The notes beneath the pieces were generated by a model, which was not told where the DNA came from, did not search any database, and saw only the letters and a program-made list of their open reading frames with translations. The translations under genes and the position numbers were made by a program. From contig SKZP01000471.1 in assembly GCA_007127275.1 (NCBI GenBank), positions 1-5,162 of the forward strand: 5,162 nt of DNA, in the 5' to 3' direction. Each line of letters opens with the position of its first letter. The first letter of the stretch is position 1. Below, piece after piece: positions 1 to 5,162 of this stretch. This DNA comes from Planctomycetota bacterium (GTDB taxonomy: Bacteria > Planctomycetota > UBA8742 > SKZP01).

Positions 1-128
1 CCCGGCCGGAGCGCGCCGCGGCTCTCTTTGCGCGCCTCAAGGAGCGGGCCGAGGAGTTTGACGGCATCACCCTCGAAGAGGTCGGTGAGTTGGGTCTCCC
101 CCTTGAGCGAAAGGCGGTCGCGTCGTGA
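1..128 (+). CDS. nuoG: C-terminal end of probable NADH-quinone oxidoreductase subunit G (partial)
   Basis: An open frame enters from the left edge (first full codon at base 3) and ends at TGA 126-128, giving 41 residues. The tail is charged and helical, with the segment FARLKERAEEFDGITLEEVG followed by a Gly-Leu-Pro-Leu turn. It contains no catalytic motif, so the name rests mainly on position. The stop overlaps the GTG start of nuoH in a shared GTGA, the tight coupling expected inside a nuo operon, where nuoG normally precedes nuoH. The hydrophilic helix and the hydrophobic turn near the end also fit the C-terminus of the molybdopterin-fold NuoG subunit, which carries iron-sulphur clusters in the peripheral arm of complex I. 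Another upstream nuo gene cannot be excluded. Confidence 0.55.
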   Translation, partial: RPERAAALFARLKERAEEFDGITLEEVGELGLPLERKAVAS

Positions 129-1219
129 GCAACGCACTGATCGCGCAGATCATCTTCCTCGTTGTGGTCTTTTCCGTGCCGCTTGTCATCCTGCCCGGCT
201 TGATTTGGGCGGAGCGACGGGTCGCCGGCTGGATCCAGTTGCGCCAGGGGCCCAACCGAGTCGGCCCGTTCGGCATCTTCCAGCCGCTCGCCGACGTGGT
301 CAAACTCGTCTTCAAAGAAGACGTGATGCCCAACCGCGTCGACCGCTTCCTCTTCCGGTTCGCGCCGTTGCTCGCCTTCGTGCCCGGCATGGTCGCCCTC
401 GCGGTGATTCCCATGGGCCCCGGCGTGATGGTTGGCGACAGCTACATTCCCTTTCAGGGGGCCGACGTCGGCATTGGCATCCTGTTTCTGCTCGCGCTGC
501 TGGGGCTGACCGCGTATTCGCTCACGCTTGGCGGCTGGGCCTCGAACTCGAAGTTTTCGCAGCTCGGCGGCATCCGCGCCACGGCGCAGGTGATCTCCTA
601 CGAGCTCGCCTTGGGCATTGCCATTCTTTTGGTGGTGATTGCCGCGGCGAGCTCCACCGTCGGAGCCACTGGCTTCGCCATCAACGACATTGTCTTCCAC
701 CAGATCCGCACCGGTTTCCCCGGCGACTACGAGTTGCGCACCTTCATGGGCTTTTTGCCGGCGTGGAATATCTTCGTGCAGCCGCTGGCCTTCGTCGTCT
801 TCCTCGTCGCCGCGTTTGCCGAGGCCAACCGCGCCCCGTTCGACATGCCCGAGGCGGAGCCGGAACTCGTCGGCGGGTATCACACCGAGTTCAGCTCCTT
901 CAAGTTCGCCATGTTCTTCATGGGCGAGTACCTCGCGGTGATCCTGCAGTCGGCCTTGATTGTGCTCTTCTTCCTCGGCGGCTGGCACATCATTGGCATG
1001 CCGGTGGAGGCGCCGGAATGGGGCTGGGATGCCGTTCTCTGGAACGTGATCGGCTTCCTCGTCTTCATGAGCAAGATGACGGTGGTGATCTTCTTCTTCA
1101 TCTGGCTCCGCTGGTCGCTACCGCGCTTCCGCTACGACCAACTGATGAGCCTAGGCTGGAAGGTCCTCATCCCGCTCGGCCTCGTCAACCTAACCCTCGT
1201 CATGCTCTGGAGCATGTAA
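125..1219 (+). CDS. nuoH: NADH-quinone oxidoreductase subunit H (complex I, ND1 homologue)
   Basis: This 364-residue polytopic inner-membrane protein is the NuoH/ND1 subunit, which joins the peripheral arm of complex I to the membrane arm and forms much of the quinone cavity and the first proton channel. Visible signatures are the first membrane helix (about residues 5-28) ending in E30-R-R-V, then RQGPNRVGPFGIFQPLADV, and the acidic loop from E233 through NRAPFDMPEAEPELVGGYHTE. Its D240, E243, E245, E247 and E255 line up with E. coli D213, E216, E218, E220 and E228, which are important for activity. About eight membrane helices can be seen. It is longer than the roughly 325-residue E. coli protein, mainly through extra loop sequence around residues 180-213. 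The start is GTG at 125, overlapping the upstream stop by 4 bases, with an AAGG at 111-114 ten bases before it. All expected motifs are intact. NuoI does not follow. Confidence 0.97.
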   Translation: MSNALIAQIIFLVVVFSVPLVILPGLIWAERRVAGWIQLRQGPNRVGPFGIFQPLADVVKLVFKEDVMPNRVDRFLFRFAPLLAFVPGMVALAVIPMGPGVMVGDSYIPFQGADVGIGILFLLALLGLTAYSLTLGGWASNSKFSQLGGIRATAQVISYELALGIAILLVVIAAASSTVGATGFAINDIVFHQIRTGFPGDYELRTFMGFLPAWNIFVQPLAFVVFLVAAFAEANRAPFDMPEAEPELVGGYHTEFSSFKFAMFFMGEYLAVILQSALIVLFFLGGWHIIGMPVEAPEWGWDAVLWNVIGFLVFMSKMTVVIFFFIWLRWSLPRFRYDQLMSLGWKVLIPLGLVNLTLVMLWSM

Positions 1220-1240
1220 CGGCCGTGCGCGGCCCCGACG

Positions 1241-1296
1241 ACAACGGGAGCACAGGATAAGTTAGGTGGGCCGTCACCGTCCGGCTCCTGTGTTGT
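1241..1296 (+). other. Nested stem-loop downstream of nuoH
   Basis: CACAGGA at 1251-1257 pairs perfectly with TCCTGTG at 1286-1292. Outside it, ACAA 1241-1244 pairs with TTGT 1293-1296 across a one-sided bulge. Inside, GGTG 1265-1268 can pair with CACC 1275-1278. It begins 21 bases after the nuoH stop, where a transcript end or 3' stabilising structure would be expected. No U-rich tail follows, so it is not a classical intrinsic terminator. It could be an mRNA 3' end protector or a chance structure. Confidence 0.35.
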
Positions 1297-1348
1297 ACCC
1301 GCATGTCCGGAAAGGACGTAGGGCTCGGGCCTACTAGGGGTTGCCTTG

Positions 1349-1356
1349 GTGGGCTT
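1349..1356 (+). repeat. Half copy of the REP-like element (GTGGGCTT arm)
   Basis: The bases GGTGGGCTTG at 1348-1357 match the right arm and flank of the full hairpin about 85 bases downstream. No matching left arm is present here. It may be a decayed copy of the REP-like family, or a short chance match. Confidence 0.3.
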
Positions 1357-1417
1357 GCGCCCTTCGGTCGTCGCGGGAATGGAGACGTACAGCGGGGTCA
1401 GGAGTGGTTGCATACGA

Positions 1418-1441
1418 CCCACCGACGAAGTCGGTGGGCTT
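1418..1441 (+). repeat. REP-like palindromic hairpin, copy 1
   Basis: CCCACCGAC at 1418-1426 and GTCGGTGGG at 1430-1438 form a perfect 9-base stem around a GAA loop, followed by CTT. The 12 bases GTCGGTGGGCTT are identical to the right arm of the copy at 4631-4657. Location only between genes, a stable short palindrome and recurrence in the window all fit a repetitive extragenic palindromic element. Such elements are often spread by RAYT-type (IS200/IS605-related) transposases, but none is encoded in this window. Confidence 0.7.
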
Positions 1442-1748
1442 GGCGCCGTCTCCGTTAACCTCCGTTGCTGATGTCGCGGCCTTCGGTTTGGGTGTGGTGG
1501 CGCCCCGAAGTCCGGCCTTGCCTCTCCCGTTGAGCCGGATTTGCGTGGCCTGGCGAGGGGAAATTGGGTAAACTGTGCATCTCCCTTTCCTTGGGAGCGG
1601 GCAGGAAATTACCTCCGCACGTTGAGCGCACGAGCAGATGCGGTGTAAGGCGTAGCCCCGTCGAGTCGTGGAGTCGACGACCACGCAACACAAGCAAGCG
1701 CAGTTGCTCAAACCTCGGACGTACGTTCCTGACTGTTCCTTTCCACCG

Positions 1749-1785
1749 TTCGCGGCGAACGCTTTACGTGACACAGCGTCGCGAA
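1749..1785 (+). promoter_or_regulatory. Long bulged inverted repeat upstream of the protease gene
   Basis: TTCGCG 1749-1754 pairs with CGCGAA 1780-1785, and ACGCT 1759-1763 pairs with AGCGT 1775-1779. This gives eleven pairs with one 4-base bulge (GCGA) and an 11-base loop. It ends 37 bases before the protease start. Depending on where transcription begins, it could be a leader hairpin or a dyad bound by a regulator. No promoter boxes near it match well enough to decide. Confidence 0.4.
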
Positions 1786-1822
1786 TCCTCTTTCGGCTTC
1801 ACCAGACGGAGACATTGCCACG

Positions 1823-4465
1823 ATGATGGTCCCTCATTCGACGTTGCGCCTCGGTGCGGTGGCCTGTGCGCTGCTGCTGGCCGTAATTGTTCCCGCCCAT
1901 TCGCAGTCGAGCCAAGCCGACGCGCAGAGCAAGGGTGCCGACGCGTGGGAACGTGCCCTCGAAGGCAAGGAGTTGCTCGGCGGCGACGAGCGCATGTGGC
2001 GGCTGCACTGGGGGGAGGGGGAGCTTTACCTCGAGCTTTCTCCCGGAATGGTCGAGCGGCCGTTCTTGCTTTTCAGTAGCATCTCGCGCGGCCCCGGCTC
2101 GGGCTTCCTTGCCTCCGGCATGACGCTGGATCAGGAAGTGCTCGCCTTCGACGTGACCAACCGCGGCGTGGTACGGCTCGTCGCCATGAACACACGCTTC
2201 GTCGAAGTGCCGGGCCCGCTCGGGCGCTCGGTCGAGCATACCTTCGTGCCGAGCCCAATCATGTCGCTGCGCACCGTGGCCGAGCGGGGCTCGTCGCGTC
2301 TGATCGACCTTGGCGAGATCTTCCTCGACGACTACACAGGGATTGGCGGCCGGCTCGGCATGGTCGACCAACGCGGCTCGAGTTGGGAAGAGCCGAAGGT
2401 GTTTCCGCGCAACATTGAACTGAAGTCGAACCTCATGCTTCGCGCGCGCGGCTTCACGCCGCCCTCGGTCGCCGACCGTCGCGGCCGCGGCCTGGAGATT
2501 CAGCAGTACTTCAGCATTCGCCCCTTGCCGGATCGCCGCTACCAGCCGCGCGAGGCGGATCCGCGCGTCGGCTACTTCACGACCACCCTGTATGACTTCG
2601 CCCGCTCCGAGGACCGTGGGTTCATCCGCTACATCAACCGCTGGCGCCTCGAAAAGGCGAATCCGCAGGCGGAGCGCTCGCCGGTGAAGGAACCGGTGGT
2701 CTTCTGGATTGAGAACACGACACCGTACGAGTACCGTCCGTACGTGCGTGAAGGCATTGATGCGTGGAACCGCGCCTTCGAGGAAGCGGGGCTGATTGGC
2801 GCCATTGAGGTGCGACAAATGCCGGACGACGCGGAGTGGGATCCCGAGGATGCCCGTTACAACGTCGTGCGCTGGTCGGCGACCTACAACATGGGCTTCG
2901 CCATTGGGCCGAGCCGCACGAATCCGATGACCGGCGAGATCCTCGACGCGGACGTGATCATTGACGCGAACTTCGTGCGCGGCTTCGAGCGCAGCTACCG
3001 CTTCGCGACCGAGCCTCCCGGCGAAGACGAGCGCAAGAGCTTCCGCGAATTCTGGGACAGCATGCTCTACCAGCGCCACCCGCACGAGGACGACCCGTTC
3101 TACGAGTGGCTCGAGGAGCGCGGCATGCTCGAGGAGGTGATGTGCCGCATGTGCCAACGCGGCGGCATGTTGGAGGACGAAGCGAAGATGTTGGGCTTGC
3201 AACATGCGCTGCTGCGCGAGCATCTGCCCGAGGGGATGGCGGGCGTCGACACCGACGGCCTGCCCGAGGAGGTGATTGGAGATGCGCTGCGCGAGCTTGT
3301 CATGCACGAGGTTGGCCACACGCTGGGGCTGCGCCACAACTTCAAGGCGCATACGTTGCGTACCCTCGAGGAGCTGCAGGACCGCGACGTCGTTCGCGAA
3401 AAGGGCTTCTCGGCCTCGGTGATGGACTACCTTCCCATGTTCTTCTCCGCCGACCCGGAGGCGCAGGGCTACTACAGCGCGCCGGACATTGGCCCCTACG
3501 ACCTCTGGGCCATCCGCTACGGGTATTCGAGCGAGCCGCTCGAGGAGATCCTGCGCGAGTCGACCAAGGAGGAACACATCTACGGCACCGACGAGGACGC
3601 GCGCGGCAGCTTCGCCGTCGACCCGTACTGCCAAACCTGGGTGCTCGGTAGCGACCCGCTCGAGTATGCCCAGAACCAGTACGAGCTCGTCAACCGGCTC
3701 TGGGAACAGGACTGGAGCCGCGTCGCCGAAACCAGCCCCGCCGGCCGGCGTGCCAACCGTACCGCGTTCAACGTGACGCTGCGGCAACATTTCCGAGCCA
3801 CCGTTCTCGGATTGCGTTACATCGCCGGCATCCGCCACTGGCGCCACGAGCACGACGACCCCGAGGCTCGCTCTCCCATTGAACCGGTCGAGGGCGACCG
3901 CATGCGGCGTGCGCTGCAGATGGTCGTCGAGAACAGCCTCTCGCCGGACGCCTTCGACTTCCCACGGGAGATCCTGCGTGAGCTTGCGCCGAACCGAATG
4001 GGCGACTGGGGCACAAACCGCACGCCGACACCGCATTTCCCCGCTGCCGCGGAGATTGCCTTCGAGCGTGAATCCGTCTTGAACTACCTGCACGCGGGCA
4101 GCGTGGTTAACCGCTTGAACGAGATTGCGTTGATGGACTCGGAGACGCTCTCGATCGGCGAGCTTTTCGAGACCGCCTTCGAGTCCGTGTGGGCGGAGTT
4201 GCCGCATTCGGAGTCGATTCAAGCGGACCGGCGCAACCTGCAAGCGGCGTATACGCAACTGCTCGCCCGCATCTGGACGGAGCCGCCGTTCAACTACCCG
4301 CGTGAGGGCCGGGTGCTGGCCCGGTTGATGCTAAGCCGCCTCGTCGAGCGGCTTGACGCGTCGCGAGAAAACGTCACCGACGTCTCGACGCTCGCCCACG
4401 TGGAAGCCATGCGTGAGCTCGCGCAGAGCGCTCTCAACGCAAGCGTCTCCCTCGACCCGCGCTAA
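1823..4465 (+). CDS. Secreted zinc-dependent metalloprotease, DUF5117/DUF4953 family
   Basis: This 880-residue protein is predicted to be exported and to hydrolyse peptides with a zinc ion; its substrate is unknown. Residues 1-27 form a Sec signal peptide (hydrophobic stretch about 10-23, likely cleavage after Ala-His-Ser at 25-27). Residues about 45-250 look like the DUF5117 region. From about Y304 the DUF4953 catalytic part begins, with YRPYVREGIDAWNRAFEEAG and GEILDADVIID (371 onward). The zinc site HEVGHTLGLRHN starts at H495: ligands H495, H499 and H505, catalytic E496. SVMDY around M534 could be the Met-turn of a metzincin-like fold. A family-like GSDPLEYA stretch follows near residue 610. 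The length is usual for the family. The start is ATG 1823, with GGAG at 1808-1811 eleven bases upstream; ATG 1826 is a possible alternative. The only mature cysteines are C441, C444 and C603. It stands alone between two long gaps and is apparently monocistronic. Confidence 0.93.
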   Translation: MMVPHSTLRLGAVACALLLAVIVPAHSQSSQADAQSKGADAWERALEGKELLGGDERMWRLHWGEGELYLELSPGMVERPFLLFSSISRGPGSGFLASGMTLDQEVLAFDVTNRGVVRLVAMNTRFVEVPGPLGRSVEHTFVPSPIMSLRTVAERGSSRLIDLGEIFLDDYTGIGGRLGMVDQRGSSWEEPKVFPRNIELKSNLMLRARGFTPPSVADRRGRGLEIQQYFSIRPLPDRRYQPREADPRVGYFTTTLYDFARSEDRGFIRYINRWRLEKANPQAERSPVKEPVVFWIENTTPYEYRPYVREGIDAWNRAFEEAGLIGAIEVRQMPDDAEWDPEDARYNVVRWSATYNMGFAIGPSRTNPMTGEILDADVIIDANFVRGFERSYRFATEPPGEDERKSFREFWDSMLYQRHPHEDDPFYEWLEERGMLEEVMCRMCQRGGMLEDEAKMLGLQHALLREHLPEGMAGVDTDGLPEEVIGDALRELVMHEVGHTLGLRHNFKAHTLRTLEELQDRDVVREKGFSASVMDYLPMFFSADPEAQGYYSAPDIGPYDLWAIRYGYSSEPLEEILRESTKEEHIYGTDEDARGSFAVDPYCQTWVLGSDPLEYAQNQYELVNRLWEQDWSRVAETSPAGRRANRTAFNVTLRQHFRATVLGLRYIAGIRHWRHEHDDPEARSPIEPVEGDRMRRALQMVVENSLSPDAFDFPREILRELAPNRMGDWGTNRTPTPHFPAAAEIAFERESVLNYLHAGSVVNRLNEIALMDSETLSIGELFETAFESVWAELPHSESIQADRRNLQAAYTQLLARIWTEPPFNYPREGRVLARLMLSRLVERLDASRENVTDVSTLAHVEAMRELAQSALNASVSLDPR

Positions 4466-4509
4466 GCCGTGGCTGAACACGAGAAAGTGGACGCATTCGC
4501 AATCACGCA

Positions 4510-4543
4510 GCCCCGCAGGGACGTCTGAGGACTGTCCCGGGGC
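4510..4543 (+). terminator. Strong hairpin after the protease gene, possible transcript end
   Basis: GCCCC 4510-4514 pairs with GGGGC 4539-4543 and GGGAC 4518-4522 with GTCCC 4534-4538. GTC 4523-4525 then pairs with GAC 4530-4532 around a TGAG loop. Thirteen pairs with only small bulges make a very stable stem 44 bases past the protease stop. There is no T-run after it, so it would not be a canonical intrinsic terminator. It may mark a Rho-dependent end or protect the 3' end. Confidence 0.4.
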
Positions 4544-4630
4544 AACAGTCCGAGCGCGGATGCGCGGATACAGCGTGCTAGCGCAGGGCGCAAGCCGACG
4601 CGTTGTGTTCTCGAGGATTCGAAAACTCCA

Positions 4631-4657
4631 AAGCCCACCGACTGTGTCGGTGGGCTT
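4631..4657 (+). repeat. REP-like palindromic hairpin, copy 2 (12-base perfect arms)
   Basis: AAGCCCACCGAC at 4631-4642 and GTCGGTGGGCTT at 4646-4657 are perfect reverse complements around a TGT loop. The right arm is identical to that of the copy at 1418-1441; the left arm is extended by AAG. The short perfect stem and symmetric AAG/CTT ends would let it work on either strand, possibly as a transcription pause or end for the flanking genes. No U-tract is present. Confidence 0.72.
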
Positions 4658-4692
4658 CCGTCCGTAGGCAGGGGGAAGCGATGTAAGATTCC

Positions 4693-4717
4693 GGTACGCA
4701 AGGCGGACCTTCGTACC
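4693..4717 (+). repeat. Compact hairpin (GGTACG/CGTACC arms)
   Basis: GGTACG 4693-4698 pairs with CGTACC 4712-4717, and AAGG 4700-4703 with CCTT 4708-4711, around a CGGA tetraloop with one bulged C at 4699. Ten pairs in 25 bases is clearly more than expected by chance at one spot. The sequence is unrelated to the GTGGGCTT family. No second copy is seen in this window. Its role is unknown. Confidence 0.45.
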
Positions 4718-4783
4718 CGCCGGGTGCACAGCAATCCGCCCAGGAAACGTCCGCGACCGCCCCGTACCCGGCATGAATGCGCA

Positions 4784-4808
4784 CCGTCGTACTCCGACCA
4801 CGCGACGG
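4784..4808 (+). repeat. Inverted repeat CCGTCG/CGACGG
   Basis: CCGTCG 4784-4789 and CGACGG 4803-4808 are perfect reverse complements with a 13-base spacer. A six-base arm in GC-rich DNA may be chance. It is listed because it is one of a row of inverted repeats between 4510 and 4861. Confidence 0.25.
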
Positions 4809-4836
4809 ACCAGACGGGCGCGAGGGCCCGCCCCGA

Positions 4837-4861
4837 CCCACGGGTCGCAGCCCGTGGGCTT
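4837..4861 (+). repeat. REP-like palindromic hairpin, copy 3 (variant stem)
   Basis: CCCACGGG 4837-4844 pairs with CCCGTGGG 4851-4858 across a TCGCAG loop, and CTT follows. Like copy 1, it has CGA immediately before the stem and CTT after it. It keeps the outer CCCAC/GTGGG pairs but replaces the inner CGAC/GTCG by GGG/CCC. This paired change supports a conserved hairpin structure rather than simple sequence duplication. Confidence 0.62.
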
Positions 4862-4912
4862 GAAGATGCAACGTTTCCTCATCTGCGGATGCATGGGGGT
4901 TGGCCTGTTTTG

Positions 4913-4941
4913 TTGACTAGATTGCCAACGTCGAGTACCAT
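4913..4941 (+). promoter_or_regulatory. Predicted sigma70-type promoter for the gene at the right edge
   Basis: TTGACT at 4913-4918 matches five of six -35 consensus bases. Exactly 17 bases later, TACCAT at 4936-4941 matches four of six -10 bases. The -35 box lies in a T-rich stretch that stands out from the GC-rich surroundings. Transcription would begin near 4948, giving a leader of about 157 bases before the start codon at 5105. The -10 box is only fair, and the organism's sigma preferences are unknown. Confidence 0.45.
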
Positions 4942-5017
4942 TCCGCCCCCTGGTTGAGGGTGTTTCAGTTGTATGTATCGCCGCGACGCGCGCGTGATCG
5001 GCGGTGCCGGTAGAGAG

Positions 5018-5032
5018 AATCAACGCTTGATT
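5018..5032. promoter_or_regulatory. Perfect 15-base palindrome, operator-like
   Basis: AATCAA and TTGATT are perfect reverse complements separated by CGC. An AT-rich dyad of this size with a 3-base centre is typical of a site for a dimeric helix-turn-helix regulator. It lies 73 bases before the start codon of the last gene and downstream of the predicted promoter, where binding could block elongation. As RNA it would be only a six-pair, mostly A-U hairpin, so a DNA site is the more likely reading. Confidence 0.42.
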
Positions 5033-5047
5033 GCGAACCGAGTCGGC

Positions 5048-5060
5048 GGTCACAGTGACC
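5048..5060. promoter_or_regulatory. Second perfect palindrome, GGTCAC/GTGACC
   Basis: GGTCAC and GTGACC are perfect reverse complements around one A at 5054; GGC at 5045-5047 and GCC at 5062-5064 extend the symmetry past one unpaired base. A one-base loop cannot form in RNA without opening inner pairs, so this looks more like a protein-binding dyad. It ends 44 bases before the start codon. Its sequence differs from the palindrome 15 bases upstream, so if both are sites they probably bind different proteins. Confidence 0.4.
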
Positions 5061-5090
5061 TGCCTACGGGTGCGTTGTCGCTAGTCAGCA

Positions 5091-5095
5091 AAGGA
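5091..5095 (+). promoter_or_regulatory. Ribosome binding site of the last gene
   Basis: AAGGA lies nine bases before ATG 5105, followed by an A/C-rich unstructured spacer (AACAACAACA region). This is good Shine-Dalgarno placement and fixes the start of the partial gene. Confidence 0.75.
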
Positions 5096-5104
5096 ACAAC
5101 AACA

Positions 5105-5162
5105 ATGCAGAAGGTGAAATACATCACGAAGCTCCACCAACTCGAGCAGCTTACCGAGGAGC
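5105..5162 (+). CDS. N-terminus of a possible KamA-family radical SAM protein (partial)
   Basis: Only 19 complete codons are present before the right edge, starting with MQKVKYITKLHQLEQLTEE. A KxKYIT-xL-xQ-xxxLTEEE-like opening is, from memory, common in lysine 2,3-aminomutase-related (KamA family) radical SAM proteins. These bind a 4Fe-4S cluster, S-adenosylmethionine and usually pyridoxal phosphate, and move an amino group between carbons. None of the diagnostic residues (the CxxxCxxC cluster motif or the PLP lysine) falls inside the window, so the assignment is a hint only. That the gene is real is better supported: it has a clear AAGGA ribosome site, an upstream promoter match and an ATG start. 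It has its own leader and seems to begin a new transcription unit. Confidence 0.4.
   Translation, partial: MQKVKYITKLHQLEQLTEE

Larger units (their letters stand above)
1220..1822. other. 603-base intergenic region with hairpins and REP-like elements
   Basis: No convincing gene was found. The open frames here are rich in Arg, Ser and Pro, have no ribosome binding site or recognisable motif, and behave as chance frames of GC-rich DNA. The region holds a nested stem-loop soon after nuoH, a REP-like hairpin plus a half copy, several smaller inverted repeats (5-base arms at 1318-1322 and 1330-1334; CTCCC/GGGAG at 1581-1597; TCCGGC/GCCGGA at 1511-1539) and a long bulged hairpin just before the protease gene. 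There is no T-tract terminator after nuoH and no strong promoter match for the protease, though a promoter must lie here if the protease is transcribed separately. No tRNA, RNase P RNA, SRP RNA or tmRNA signature was recognised. Confidence 0.75.
4466..5104. other. 639-base intergenic region dense in stem-loops, with the leader of the next gene
   Basis: No convincing gene is present. The left two-thirds (4466-4861) carries at least five separate inverted repeats, two of them REP-like. A small GGGCG/CGCCC pair (4816-4820 with 4829-4833) lies directly before the last one. The right third changes character: it is less structured, locally AT-richer and contains a good promoter match, two palindromes and a ribosome binding site for the gene at the right edge. 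Possible reading frames here are short and lack motifs. Confidence 0.75.

Noticed and set aside
28..1260. Plus-strand frame of 410 codons overlapping nuoH
   Set aside because: It is a shifted-frame shadow of nuoH, extremely rich in Arg, Pro and His; nuoH itself is unmistakable.
1622..1649. Possible promoter TTGAGC, 16 bases, TGTAAG upstream of the protease
   Set aside because: Each box matches only four of six consensus bases. Such matches are common by chance in a 600-base gap.
1856..1870. Possible lipoprotein signal (Ala-Val-Ala-Cys at residues 12-15 of the protease)
   Set aside because: The cysteine comes before most of the hydrophobic stretch and position -3 is Ala rather than Leu, Val or Ile. 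An ordinary signal peptidase I site at residues 25-27 fits better.
1334..2079. Several open frames of 76-171 codons in and around the first gap on both strands
   Set aside because: They have low-complexity Arg/Ser-rich composition, no ribosome sites and no motifs, and overlap the REP-like hairpin or the start of the protease gene.
1799..4258. Long minus-strand open frame of 819 codons opposite the protease gene
   Set aside because: The plus-strand frame has a signal peptide, ribosome site and complete zinc motif. The antisense product is rich in Arg, Ala, Val and Leu with no recognisable motif, as expected opposite a GC-rich gene.
4469..4528. Small GTG-start frame of 19 codons plus stop right after the protease stop
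   Set aside because: It has no separate ribosome site and no known family, and its end runs into the strong hairpin. The composition alone does not support a gene.
4560..4630. tRNA-like look: a TTCGAAA loop followed by a CCA end near 4618-4630
   Set aside because: The supposed T-stem does not pair properly, and there is no room for an acceptor strand between it and CCA.

Overview
This is a GC-rich bacterial window with three genes, or parts of genes, all on the + strand, separated by two unusually long non-coding gaps (603 and 639 bases). The left edge holds the last 41 codons of a gene that is most likely nuoG. It overlaps by 4 bases a complete nuoH, the quinone-site membrane subunit of respiratory complex I. 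The usual next gene, nuoI, does not follow.

After the first gap comes a large secreted zinc metalloprotease (880 aa) of the DUF5117/DUF4953 type, with an intact HExxHxxGxxH zinc site and a typical signal peptide. After the second gap, the first 19 codons of a third gene run off the right edge. Its N-terminus resembles KamA-family (lysine 2,3-aminomutase-like) radical SAM proteins, but so little is present that this is tentative. A plausible sigma70 promoter, two perfect operator-like palindromes and a ribosome binding site precede it.

Both gaps carry GTGGGCTT-ended hairpins that look like one REP family. Three full hairpins and one half copy are visible, and the inner stem changes between copies while base pairing is kept. 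The second gap is especially rich in stem-loops. No transposase, CRISPR array, tRNA or rRNA was found.

The organism looks like a free-living, respiring, GC-rich Gram-negative bacterium. Planctomycetota, Acidobacteriota, Gemmatimonadota and Rhodothermota all fit; this combination of genes does not choose between them. The three genes do not form an obvious pathway: respiration, extracytoplasmic proteolysis and possibly radical SAM lysine chemistry. I found no convincing new multi-gene system. The most interesting signals are the REP-like family, the double palindrome before the last gene, and a strong context dependence of isoleucine codons (ATT before G, ATC elsewhere) in both complete genes.
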